From the NCBI GenBank assembly GCA_003506895.1, contig DNXO01000042.1:209944-235470 (forward strand): 25,527 nucleotides of DNA. Direction: 5' to 3'. The notes under the pieces were generated by a model. It ran no database searches. It was given only the letters and a program-made list of their open reading frames with translations, and was not told the origin of the DNA. Below are positions 1 to 6,895 of this stretch, piece after piece (the stretch's first letter is position 1; the number at the start of each line of letters is the position of its first letter). The stretch is from Acetobacteraceae bacterium. GTDB taxonomy: Bacteria; Pseudomonadota; Alphaproteobacteria; Acetobacterales; Acetobacteraceae. A program made the position numbers and the translations under genes.

Positions 1-614
1 TCGGGATTGCCGAACATCACGCCAATCTTCATGCGGATCTGGTTCAAGAAGATCAGCATGCACTTGCTGCGGCTGACACTGCCGGTGATTTTGCGTAGGG
101 CTTGGCTCATGAGCCGGGCATGCAAGCCCATGTGGCTATCGCCCATCTCCCCTTCCAATTCCGCGCGCGGGACGAGCGCCGCGACACTATCGACGACCAG
201 CACGTCGATCGCGCCTGAACGCACCAGGGTATCGGCAATTTCCAGTGCCTGCTCGCCTGCGTCAGGCTGGCTGATCAATAGGTTATCGACGTCTACCCCC
301 AATTTCCGAGCATAGGTGGGGTCCAGGGCATGTTCCGCGTCGATGAAGGCGCAGGTGCCGCCGCGCCGCTGGGCTTCGGCGATTGCATGCAGCGCCAGCG
401 TCGTCTTACCGGAACTTTCTGGGCCATAAATCTCAATGATACGACCCCGCGGCATTCCGCCGATACCGAGCGCCAAATCGAGACCGAGGGAACCGGACGG
501 AATGACTTCAATCTGCTCATCCCCGCTCCGCGCGCCCATGCGCATGATCGAGCCCTTACCAAAAGCCCTCTCGATCTGTGCCATGGCAGCGTCGAGCGCT
601 TTATTTTTTTCCAT
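1..614 (-). CDS. recA: Recombinase RecA, N-terminal part (runs off the window)
   Basis: RecA polymerises on single-stranded DNA, drives ATP-dependent homologous strand exchange and stimulates LexA self-cleavage in the SOS response. Translating the minus strand from the ATG at 614 gives 204 residues before the edge. The protein starts MEKNKALDAAMAQIERAFGK, has the Walker A motif GPESSGKTT at about residues 64-72, the segment FIDAEHALDP, and ends in NQIRMKIGVMFGNP, all RecA hallmarks. The C-terminal third is outside the window. An in-frame ATG at 623 exists, but the AAGGA at 625-629 is only 1 nt from it and 10 nt from 614, so 614 is preferred. A stop codon lies just upstream of 623. The gene has its own SOS-type promoter about 120-150 bp upstream, so it probably does not depend on flhB transcription. 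Identity is essentially certain. Confidence 0.97.
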   Translation of the reverse strand, partial: MEKNKALDAAMAQIERAFGKGSIMRMGARSGDEQIEVIPSGSLGLDLALGIGGMPRGRIIEIYGPESSGKTTLALHAIAEAQRRGGTCAFIDAEHALDPTYARKLGVDVDNLLISQPDAGEQALEIADTLVRSGAIDVLVVDSVAALVPRAELEGEMGDSHMGLHARLMSQALRKITGSVSRSKCMLIFLNQIRMKIGVMFGNP

Positions 615-737
615 TCCGTACATTCCTTAATTCGATAACAACGCAGGCTCGGCGGGAGCCATTTACACGCACAGGATGTTTATTTGCAACCCACGCGTGC
701 ATAACTCTATCGCTCGAATCCGACTATCTTTGTACTC

Positions 738-766
738 ATTATGTTCCCAGAAGGGCGGGGACGCAA
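738..766 (-). promoter_or_regulatory. Predicted sigma-70-type promoter of recA
   Basis: Read on the minus strand there is TTGCGT (-35, 761-766), a 17-bp spacer and CATAAT (-10, 738-743). This fits a housekeeping promoter firing toward recA from about position 731. The -35 hexamer directly abuts the LexA box, as expected for an SOS-repressed promoter. Confidence 0.65.
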
Positions 767-781
767 GAACCTTCTGTGAAC
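767..781 (-). promoter_or_regulatory. LexA (SOS) box upstream of recA
   Basis: On the minus strand the sequence is GTTCACAGAAGGTTC, a perfect GTTC-N7-GTTC direct repeat, the LexA operator known from Alphaproteobacteria. It adjoins the predicted -35 element of recA, so bound LexA would block polymerase. Position, orientation and the downstream gene all agree. Confidence 0.85.
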
Positions 782-943
782 ATCAATGCGGCTTTTGGCC
801 GTGGGACCAAAGCTATAGAGTGGCGAGCGGGCTGTATGCCTTTGGATGATGGGCTTAGGATCCCGATTCGGGGAAGGCCTTAGCAACGGTGCAGCAGCCC
901 CTGCCGCAAAATCTTCGCTATGTTGGGATGGGTGTCTGCCACC

Positions 944-2011
944 TCAGCCAACCGGATGCCGGGATTTCTGGAGGCGCCAGACGTATGCGACGATCTCGGC
1001 CACGACCTTGTAATAGGCGGCCGGAATTTCCGTATCCAGTTCAAAGCGATACAATGCCCGCGCGACGGGCGGATTGGCGACCAGCGGGACGCCATTACGC
1101 GTGGCAACCTCCCGGATTCGCGCCGCGACCGCATCGGTACCCTTGGCAACGATCCGTGGCGCTGCGCTTTTCACCCGATCATAAGTCAAGGCGACCGCAT
1201 AATGGGTGGGGTTGGTAATCACCACCGTCGCCCCCGGGACCTTTGCCATCATCCGCTTGCGTGCCCGCATGACGCGAATGCGCCGTATCCGCGCTTTGAT
1301 ATGTGGGTTCCCGTCAGTGTCCTTCAGTTCATCACGAATATCCTGCTTGCTCATCCGCAAATCGCGGGCGTGGCGAAAGCGTACCCACATGAAATCAATG
1401 CCCGCGGCGATCCCCTGGACCAATAAGCCAGCGGCAAGTAAATGAAAGATCGGCTTGACCATTGCCGACAACAATTGCCCTGGGTCCGCTCCGGGCAAAT
1501 GCATCAAAGCCTGCCAATCTCCATTGGTGGAAATTCTGAAAGCTATAAGCAGCAATCCTAACTTGACCAGGGATTTCGTCAGTTCGACTAAACCACTGAA
1601 GCCAAAAATGCGCTTAACGCCGGATACCGGATTGGTACGATGCAACTGAGGCGTCAGTCCACCAAGATGCAGGAGAAATCTCGTTTGTAGTAATACCGCA
1701 GCGGACCCCGCGATCATGGCTGTGAGTAGAAATGGGGAAATTGCCGACAATACCTCGGTTGCGGTTAAGCGCATCCGCGGCAACCCGAGCGCCGTTTCCT
1801 GTCCCGCCGTTGAGAAGGCCAGGATCATATATGCAAGAAAATGCCGCGTAGTGGCCTCTAGCCGGTAGGCCAAGGCCGCCGCCACGACTGCGACGGTTAC
1901 AAACGCAGCCATCTCCCGCGATACCGGCACCTGGCCGTCATCGCGGGCCTGATCCAAGTGCCTGGCTGTCGCCGTTTCCGTCCTATCCCCAGTCTGATCG
2001 TCGCCGGCCAT
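944..2011 (-). CDS. flhB: Flagellar export switch protein FlhB
   Basis: FlhB is an inner-membrane component of the flagellar type III export apparatus and switches substrate specificity from rod/hook to filament proteins by self-cleavage. The 355-residue protein has an N-terminal hydrophilic stretch, about four membrane segments between residues 35 and 210, the linker MSKQDIRDELKDTDGNPHIK near residue 220, and the autocleavage motif NPTH at 267-270. The order and length match the family. The ATG at 2011 overlaps the fliR stop (TGATG), indicating coupled translation as the last gene of the flgB-to-flhB operon. The N-terminus contains DGQVPVSRE, a slight departure from the usual KGQVPRSRE-like sequence. 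Confidence 0.95.
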   Translation of the reverse strand: MAGDDQTGDRTETATARHLDQARDDGQVPVSREMAAFVTVAVVAAALAYRLEATTRHFLAYMILAFSTAGQETALGLPRMRLTATEVLSAISPFLLTAMIAGSAAVLLQTRFLLHLGGLTPQLHRTNPVSGVKRIFGFSGLVELTKSLVKLGLLLIAFRISTNGDWQALMHLPGADPGQLLSAMVKPIFHLLAAGLLVQGIAAGIDFMWVRFRHARDLRMSKQDIRDELKDTDGNPHIKARIRRIRVMRARKRMMAKVPGATVVITNPTHYAVALTYDRVKSAAPRIVAKGTDAVAARIREVATRNGVPLVANPPVARALYRFELDTEIPAAYYKVVAEIVAYVWRLQKSRHPVG

Positions 2012-2784
2012 CAGTAACCGCCGCCGGGAAGCGCGGTCATGAAGACGGCGACCTCATTGCGCCAGGCCAGGACAATCGCGCTCGACGTCATCGCAAGCAG
2101 TACCAGGCCAACCATGATCTGTCCTGGCATCGACACAAAGTAGATCTGCATACGCGATACGATCCGCGTGGTGAGTCCCATCGCGAGGTGCCAGGCGACC
2201 GCCGCCACGACAAAAGGCGACGCGAGTTGTACCGCCAGACCAAACTCGACGCCGGCGGCATGGATCGCAGCCCTGGCGTTTTCCCCGAGTGGCAACATGT
2301 GGCCTGGAGGAATGAGCCGGAACAGCCCCGTCAGTGCTATGAGTGGAAGGGTGTAGAGATTTGTCGCCAGCACCACCACCGGTATGCCCAAAGCAAATAG
2401 CTTTGCTAACGCGCCGGACTGCGCGCCCAGTTCGGGGTCAGGCTGCAAGACAGATGAAAGCCCCACTAGGTATCCGATGAACTGCGCGGCGACTGGCAAC
2501 GCCAGCACAACGACCCGGGCGATCCAGCCGAAGGAGAGACCGGTTACCACCTCTCCCGCGATCATCAATGCCAAATCCAGGCTGGCCGTCGGCACCGGCG
2601 GGACCGTGGGTTGAACCGCAGGCAAAATTAGAATCGTGATGCCGAGCGCCAATCCAATTCGGACGATCGCGGGCGCTTGGGCTTCGCCCACGCCCGGCAG
2701 CAATACCAATGCCGCGGCAACCCTGGCCAACACCAGGACAAAGGCGGGCGCCCAACTCAGAATCTCCGACGCATCGAAAGTCAC
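2011..2784 (-). CDS. fliR: Flagellar export gate protein FliR
   Basis: FliR, with FliP and FliQ, forms the membrane export gate of the flagellar type III apparatus. The 257-residue product is almost entirely hydrophobic with about six membrane segments. It contains family-like stretches such as LARVAAALVLLPGVGEAQAP near the N-terminus, AGEVVTGLSFGW in the middle and IYFVSMPGQIMVGLVLL near the C-terminus. The start overlaps the fliQ stop by 4 nt (ATGA, 2781-2784), and the stop overlaps the flhB start by one base, so the fliQ-fliR-flhB block is translationally coupled. Confidence 0.93.
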   Translation of the reverse strand: MTFDASEILSWAPAFVLVLARVAAALVLLPGVGEAQAPAIVRIGLALGITILILPAVQPTVPPVPTASLDLALMIAGEVVTGLSFGWIARVVVLALPVAAQFIGYLVGLSSVLQPDPELGAQSGALAKLFALGIPVVVLATNLYTLPLIALTGLFRLIPPGHMLPLGENARAAIHAAGVEFGLAVQLASPFVVAAVAWHLAMGLTTRIVSRMQIYFVSMPGQIMVGLVLLAMTSSAIVLAWRNEVAVFMTALPGGGY

Positions 2785-3053
2785 GACCCACCGATTGCGA
2801 CGATCCGGTCAAAGACGCGATAAGAGAAGCCGGCCAACGTCGCCGTCATGAATGAAGCAAGCATCATCAACGTCAGGCCAATCGCGAAAATTTTCGGTAA
2901 AAATGCCAGCGTGGACTCATTTATCTGCGTAACCGCTTGTATAAATGAAATTATCAGGCCGACTATCAATGCTACACCGAGTATCGGAAAGCATAGCTTC
3001 ATGGTTACGATCATGCAGTCGTGTATCAATGCTCCGACATCTGCCTCATTCAT
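2781..3053 (-). CDS. fliQ: Flagellar export gate protein FliQ
   Basis: FliQ is the small two-helix subunit of the flagellar export gate. The 90-residue protein has two membrane segments (about residues 15-40 and 52-78) and the family pattern GLIISFIQAVTQINESTL followed by FLPKIFAIGL. The length is normal for FliQ. It lies 3 nt downstream of the fliE stop and overlaps fliR by 4 nt. Confidence 0.95.
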   Translation of the reverse strand: MNEADVGALIHDCMIVTMKLCFPILGVALIVGLIISFIQAVTQINESTLAFLPKIFAIGLTLMMLASFMTATLAGFSYRVFDRIVAIGGS

Positions 3054-3056
3054 GGC

Positions 3057-3365
3057 TCAGATCGGCATCTTGATAATGTCTTGATATGCCTGCACCACGC
3101 GATCGCGGATGGCCGTCGCGGTCTGCAAAGTCATCGCTGCGTGCGATAGGGCGGTCACAACTTCCGTAAGGTTCCCACCGCCGCTCATCGCCTTCATGGC
3201 CTGATCGTCCGCTGTGTGCCCCGTTTGAATCGCTTGATCGAGCGCCTGTTGCACCGCGCCGCCAAAGCTTCCAGGCGCGTCCGCGGTCGCGTTCCCGAGG
3301 GCATTCTTTGAGTATGCCTGGGCGGCAGCAGATGGCGTAATGACGATTGTTGGTATCGTCGTCAT
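3057..3365 (-). CDS. fliE: Flagellar hook-basal body protein FliE
   Basis: FliE is the periplasmic adaptor joining the MS ring/export gate to the proximal rod. The product has 102 residues. Its C-terminal half matches the family: LTEVVTALSHAAMTLQTATA, then IRDRVVQAYQDIIKMPI, which ends in the characteristic YQDIIKMPI. The ATG overlaps the flgC stop by 4 nt (3362-3365), in the common flgB-flgC-fliE order. Confidence 0.94.
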   Translation of the reverse strand: MTTIPTIVITPSAAAQAYSKNALGNATADAPGSFGGAVQQALDQAIQTGHTADDQAMKAMSGGGNLTEVVTALSHAAMTLQTATAIRDRVVQAYQDIIKMPI

Positions 3366-3775
3366 TTCAGCAGGTCGATCGTCTTGTTGAGCATGCTGCG
3401 CGTTGCCTGCATGACCGAAAGATTGGCGCTGTAAGAGCGCTCGGCCTCCCGCATGTCCATGATTTCCACGAAGCTGTTCACATTTGGCAATTTGACATAC
3501 CCCTGCGGATCAGCCGCCGGGTTCGCCGGATCGTAGCGCAACTGTAGATCGCCGTTATCGACGCCTATATTCTTAACCCGAACAGTGTCCACGCCCGCCG
3601 CCTGATCGACCGCACTTTCAAACGTGATGGTTTTGCGACGGTATGGATCGGCGCCAGGGGCAGAACCGGTTGTGTCCTGATTGGCTATATTCTCAGCAAT
3701 AACCCGAAGGCGTGTGGTTTGGGCATCCATTCCCGTCGCGGAAACATTTAATGCCTGATTGAGGTCGTTCGCCAT
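3362..3775 (-). CDS. flgC: Flagellar proximal rod protein FlgC
   Basis: FlgC is a proximal rod subunit of the flagellar basal body. Starting at the ATG 3773-3775 the product has 137 residues and begins MANDLNQALNVSATGMDAQT, followed by RLRVIAENIANQDTTG, the N-terminal flagellar rod domain. The C-terminus is NSFVEIMDMREAERSYSANL, then a helix ending NKTIDLLK, the usual FlgC end. An upstream in-frame start near 3829 would run into flgB and adds no family-like sequence, so the shorter form is preferred. It starts 2 nt after the flgB stop. Confidence 0.95.
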   Translation of the reverse strand: MANDLNQALNVSATGMDAQTTRLRVIAENIANQDTTGSAPGADPYRRKTITFESAVDQAAGVDTVRVKNIGVDNGDLQLRYDPANPAADPQGYVKLPNVNSFVEIMDMREAERSYSANLSVMQATRSMLNKTIDLLK

Positions 3776-3777
3776 GG

Positions 3778-4170
3778 CTAGCCCGACCGACCCAGCGCCA
3801 TACTGAACATCTCGGTGTATTTCTTCCATACCGTGGTCACCAGCGACTGCGTGGTCTCGGTATCCGCAATCTTGGTCAACTGCTGGTCCAGCGTGACCGC
3901 ATTCCCATCCAGGGCGCGCGCCGCAGGAGGATTTTGCGTGAGAGGCGCCGATCCGGTCGGCAGCGTTCCCTCCATATGGCCGGACTGCGTCCGAGCGGGT
4001 TGGACCGCGCTATATCCGGATAAAACCTTTGCAAACGGCTCGATATCCCGCGCCTGAAATCCGGGTGTATTCGCATTGGCGATGTTTGCCGCCAGCACGC
4101 TTTGACGCTGCGCTGTCCATGCGAGGCGCTTTTCCGCCAGAGCAAATAAGCCGATTTTGGTCGGGTCCAT
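3778..4170 (-). CDS. flgB: Flagellar proximal rod protein FlgB
   Basis: FlgB is a proximal rod subunit. The 130-residue protein begins MDPTKIGLFALAEKRLAW and has the rod-protein segment QSVLAANIANANTPGFQARD at about residues 23-42, plus a C-terminal helix around KKYTEMFSMALGRSG. It is the first gene of the minus-strand operon. The promoter must lie in the divergent region shared with fliO, which contains a CtrA-type box 24 bp upstream of the start. Confidence 0.94.
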   Translation of the reverse strand: MDPTKIGLFALAEKRLAWTAQRQSVLAANIANANTPGFQARDIEPFAKVLSGYSAVQPARTQSGHMEGTLPTGSAPLTQNPPAARALDGNAVTLDQQLTKIADTETTQSLVTTVWKKYTEMFSMALGRSG

Positions 4171-4193
4171 ATCGATAACCTGACACGGAATCC

Positions 4194-4208
4194 TTAACCA
4201 AACATTAA
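4194..4208. promoter_or_regulatory. CtrA-type binding site in the divergent flgB/fliO region
   Basis: The bases read TTAACCAAACATTAA, a perfect TTAA-N7-TTAA full site for the alphaproteobacterial response regulator CtrA, followed by C as in the extended consensus. It sits 24 bp from the flgB start and about 95 bp from the fliO start, between two divergent flagellar operons, which are classical CtrA targets in Caulobacter and relatives. Direct regulation here is inferred. Confidence 0.75.
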
Positions 4209-4303
4209 CAGCTCCGGTTAGGCGCTTATTTACTTTGTTCGAGATTAATGGAGATCTTGCTGAAGAGTGCGGTCCCCATGCAAACGAACTTCGATCCGCT
4301 CAA

Positions 4304-4558
4304 ATGATCGGCGCATCAGTCATCCCGGCGATCGGCGTTCTGGCGGGCGTTGTCGGGCTGGTCCTGATCGCCGGCCGGCTTGCCACCCGCCTCCCATTCA
4401 GACCGCAGATCGGCGCTGGACGAACTCTTGTTCTGCGTGAATCGGTCGCGCTTGACCCAAGGCGCCGTGTCCATCTGCTCCAATGCGGTCAACGTCAGGT
4501 CGTTCTTCTGACCGGCGGGTCGCAGGATGTCGTTGTGGGATGGATGAAAGAGACATGA
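4304..4558 (+). CDS. fliO: Flagellar export assembly protein FliO
   Basis: FliO helps assemble the FliP ring of the flagellar export gate. From the ATG at 4304 the product is 84 residues with one N-terminal membrane segment (VIPAIGVLAGVVGLVLIAG) followed by a cytoplasmic domain containing LVLRESVALDPRRRVHLLQC, which resembles the FliO/SctR-associated domain. The start is not certain. A TTG at 4235 would give 107 residues, but the added N-terminus has no family look. The ATG at 4304 forms an ATGA overlap with a 19-codon upstream open frame (4248-4307). The gene overlaps fliP by 4 nt, which together with its position strongly supports FliO. Confidence 0.82.
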   Translation: MIGASVIPAIGVLAGVVGLVLIAGRLATRLPFRPQIGAGRTLVLRESVALDPRRRVHLLQCGQRQVVLLTGGSQDVVVGWMKET

Positions 4559-5298
4559 AGCGCTTCGGTTGGGGCGTTCTGGGCCTATTAATCGCGATGC
4601 CGTCCCTGGTTCAGGCACAGTCGGTCAACATCGACCTCGGGGCCACAGGACAAGCCGGCGCAACCGCGCGCATTGTACAACTGACAGCGTTGGTCACCGT
4701 GCTTTCGTTGGCGCCGAGTATTCTTGTCATGACGACGGCATTCACACGCATCGTGATTGTCCTTTCGTTGCTTCGAAATGCGCTCAGCACGCAGGGGACA
4801 CCGCCCAACATCGTCATCGTCGGGCTGGCTCTCTTTCTTTCGTTTTTCGTCATGGAACCGGCAATGAACCAAGCCTGGACCGAAGGCATCCAGCCGATGA
4901 CGGACGGCCGCATATCCGAAAGCGAGGGGTTGCGCCTCGCCGCGGAGCCATTTCACACATTCATGGCCGAGACGGCCCGCGACGCCGATCTTAGATTCTT
5001 TATCGGATTGGGGCATATCGATCCAACCGATGCGGCCGATCCAGCACCATGGCGCGCACTTGTGCCGGCTTTCATCGTCGGCGAGTTGCGCCGGTCGTTT
5101 GAGATGGGGTTTCTGATCTTCCTGCCGTTCCTGGTGATCGACATCGTTGTCGCCAGCGTGCTCATGAGCCTCGGCATGATGATGCTGCCGCCGAGCGCGG
5201 TGTCTCTTCCGTTCAAGCTCATTTTCTTCGTCATGATCGATGGATGGCGCCTGATTGCCGGCAGCCTGATTCAAAGTTTCATGGTGGGCGGTCCCTGA
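4555..5298 (+). CDS. fliP: Flagellar export gate protein FliP
   Basis: FliP is the main gate subunit of the flagellar type III export apparatus. From the ATG at 4555, which overlaps the fliO stop (ATGA), the product has 247 residues. A signal peptide is visible (MKRFGWGVLGLLIAMPSLVQA, probable cleavage after residue 21), as usual for FliP. The FliP signature follows: FTRIVIVLSLLRNALSTQGT then PPNIVIVGLALFLSFF, a periplasmic domain, and C-terminal FEMGFLIFLPFLVIDIVVAS with SLGMMMLPP. With fliQ and fliR on the opposite strand, the export gate set is complete within this window. Confidence 0.96.
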   Translation: MKRFGWGVLGLLIAMPSLVQAQSVNIDLGATGQAGATARIVQLTALVTVLSLAPSILVMTTAFTRIVIVLSLLRNALSTQGTPPNIVIVGLALFLSFFVMEPAMNQAWTEGIQPMTDGRISESEGLRLAAEPFHTFMAETARDADLRFFIGLGHIDPTDAADPAPWRALVPAFIVGELRRSFEMGFLIFLPFLVIDIVVASVLMSLGMMMLPPSAVSLPFKLIFFVMIDGWRLIAGSLIQSFMVGGP

Positions 5299-5415
5299 CT
5301 TGAACCGCCCAGTCACGAAGTCGGGTTGCCGCCAATGCACCTGTGTCGCCAAATTGATAAATTTCCGTCAGAAAGACATCGTCATCTGCAAACGATTCTT
5401 TCCGGAGGATAATCC

Positions 5416-5850
5416 GTGCTTCCACCCAAGGCGCCTTCCTGGATGTCAGAGTTCCGCAAATTCATCATGCGGGGCAATGTCGTCGATTTGGCCGTTGGTA
5501 TCATCATCGGCGCGGCTTTCACCGGCGTAGTCAGCAGTCTGGTCAAGGATGTGTTCAATCCGCTGCTCGGGCTGGCCACCGGAGGCGTGGATTTCTCGAA
5601 CGTCTTTGTTGCGTTGAACGGCCAGCACTATGCAAACTTGGCCGATGCCCAGAAGGCCGGCGCGCCGACCCTGAACTTCGGCTTGTTCATCAACGCGATC
5701 ATTCAGTTCATGATCGTCAGTTTCGCGGTGTTCTGGATCGTCAAGGCATTGACGAAGCTCAATGTTCGTCAGGATGCAGCCCCGGCCGCACCTTCAAGGA
5801 GCGAGGTAATCCTGGGAGAAATCAGAGATCTTTTGAAGGCGAGGCCATAA
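5416..5850 (+). CDS. mscL: Large-conductance mechanosensitive channel MscL
   Basis: MscL is a homopentameric inner-membrane channel that opens under membrane tension and protects against hypo-osmotic shock. The 144-residue product has FRKFIMRGNVVDLAVGIIIG followed by AAFTGVVSSLVKDVFNPLLG (first membrane helix and loop), a second helix around FINAIIQFMIVSFAVFWIVK, and a C-terminal helix with EVILGEIRDLLKA. The GTG at 5416 is chosen because GGAGG at 5404-5408 is 7 nt upstream; the internal ATG would remove residues before the conserved N-terminal helix but not the core. It is probably monocistronic, with a hairpin just downstream. Confidence 0.95.
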   Translation: MLPPKAPSWMSEFRKFIMRGNVVDLAVGIIIGAAFTGVVSSLVKDVFNPLLGLATGGVDFSNVFVALNGQHYANLADAQKAGAPTLNFGLFINAIIQFMIVSFAVFWIVKALTKLNVRQDAAPAAPSRSEVILGEIRDLLKARP

Positions 5851-5851
5851 C

Positions 5852-5878
5852 AAAAAGCCGGGTGGCGACGGCCACCCG
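5852..5878 (-). terminator. Rho-independent terminator between convergent mscL and the DUF1150 gene
   Basis: An 8-bp perfect stem (5859-5866 pairs with 5871-5878, arms CGGGTGGC and GCCACCCG) encloses a 4-nt loop. Read on the minus strand the stem is followed by GCTTTTTG, so it is a good intrinsic terminator for the DUF1150/hsp20 transcript. It may also stop mscL transcription, although no T-run follows on the plus strand. Confidence 0.8.
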
Positions 5879-5891
5879 ACTTCAACCGTCA

Positions 5892-6158
5892 TCAGTGTAC
5901 GGAAACCGGAAGCATCTCGTGTTGCACAACCGCGGCGACCGCGACATCACGGTTTTCCGTAATTGCCATCGGGGTTCCGTCCGCGGCGTGGATCGCAAAG
6001 CCCTGAACGCCATTAACCATCACGGGCTTGACGTACGCGATGTGCGATACCCCAAGCGCGGCCAATTGTTGCTCCGACAAATGCCGAACATCGAACACGA
6101 CGGCCTCTTGAGGGGCGCCGGAGATGGTGTCGGACGGATTGCTTGAATCGATATTCAT
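5892..6158 (-). CDS. DUF1150 family small protein, partner of Hsp20
   Basis: This is a small alphaproteobacterial protein of unknown function, commonly encoded next to a small heat-shock protein. From the ATG at 6158 the product has 88 residues starting MNIDSSNPSD. The conserved part is LSEQQLAALGVSHIAYVKPV, followed by GFAIHAADGTPMAITENRDV, which matches the DUF1150 pattern (IAYVKP, then AxHAADGTP). It lies 86 nt downstream of the hsp20 stop on the same strand and is followed by an intrinsic terminator, so it is probably co-transcribed with hsp20. An in-frame longer start at 6230 has no conserved sequence. Confidence 0.8.
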   Translation of the reverse strand: MNIDSSNPSDTISGAPQEAVVFDVRHLSEQQLAALGVSHIAYVKPVMVNGVQGFAIHAADGTPMAITENRDVAVAAVVQHEMLPVSVH

Positions 6159-6244
6159 TGGTTCTGTGTCCCTCTTTTGCGGCAACCTTTCCAAAAGCGC
6201 TGCCGTTGCTGTTTTCGAAGCGGACCCCAAGGCACCCGCTGCTC

Positions 6245-6724
6245 CTACTTCCCCGATCTGCTCTCAACGACGGGAGTCAGACTGGAACCGTTTGGCCGTA
6301 GCGCCGAACCGGAGGCATTTCGGGTAATCGGTATGGTCTTCACCCGAACCTCTGGCTGCGGCTTCGCCAGGTCGATATGCAACAGGCCATTGTCTAGCCA
6401 AGCACCTTTGACCTCGATACCCTCGGCCAAAACGAATGACCGCTGGAACTGCCGGGCGGCTATGCCGCGATGGAGGAAGATCCGGCCCTGGCTGTCGTCT
6501 GTCTGCCGACCGCGGATAACTAGTTGGTTATCTTCCTGCGTGATCTGTAGGTCGTCCATGGTGAAACCGGCGACGGCAAGGGTTATGCGCAGCCCAGTCG
6601 GGCTGATCTGCTCGATATTATATGGCGGATACCCGTCCGATGACGTTTTTGCAGCCCGCTCAAGCATCTGCTCGAGATGATCGAAACCCAGAAACAGCGG
6701 CGACGTAAACATTCGGGTGGACAA
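6245..6724 (-). CDS. Small heat-shock protein Hsp20 (IbpA-like)
   Basis: ATP-independent holdase chaperone that binds unfolding proteins. The 159-residue product begins MSTRMFTSPLFLGFDHLEQM, has YPPYNIEQ at about residues 32-39 opening the alpha-crystallin domain, and continues with LRITLAVAGFTMDDLQITQE and LVIRGRQTDD, ending in IDLAKPQPEVRVKTIPI with a Ser/Arg-rich tail. The start is taken as the TTG at 6724 because GGAGG lies 5 nt upstream; an in-frame ATG at 6712 would have a 17-nt spacing. It is divergent from def. I found no convincing heat-shock (RpoH) promoter by eye. Confidence 0.9.
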   Translation of the reverse strand: MSTRMFTSPLFLGFDHLEQMLERAAKTSSDGYPPYNIEQISPTGLRITLAVAGFTMDDLQITQEDNQLVIRGRQTDDSQGRIFLHRGIAARQFQRSFVLAEGIEVKGAWLDNGLLHIDLAKPQPEVRVKTIPITRNASGSALRPNGSSLTPVVESRSGK

Positions 6725-6895
6725 GGCCCCCTCCTACGAGCGAAGCGAATACCGGAACCCTCTCGAGGCATCCCGGCTGGGAGAGCATCTTGGCGCCCAT
6801 GGCCGTACTTGCAAGAGGGATATGATCTCGGGGCCAAGCAAAGAGTTGATGCGACGTTGATCGACGGCGGCCGCAACGCTAGATGCAGCGTTATC

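Larger units (their letters stand above)
615..943. other. recA-flhB intergenic region
   Basis: This 329-base stretch between the recA start and the flhB stop contains the recA promoter and LexA box, and predicts a recA 5' leader of roughly 115 nt. Short open frames here are not convincing: they have no family resemblance, and one overlaps the flhB end in another frame. I see no strong terminator for the flagellar operon, only a weak 4-bp stem near 863-874 without a T-run. Confidence 0.6.

Noticed and set aside
880..1149. Open frame overlapping the 3' end of flhB with a plausible-looking C-terminus
   Set aside because: Arg/Ser/Pro-rich composition typical of a shadow frame of a GC-rich gene; flhB itself is complete.
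6781..6895. Heat-shock (RpoH) promoter between hsp20 and def
   Set aside because: Only isolated CTTG and TATGAT pieces are found; no pair with acceptable spacing in either direction.
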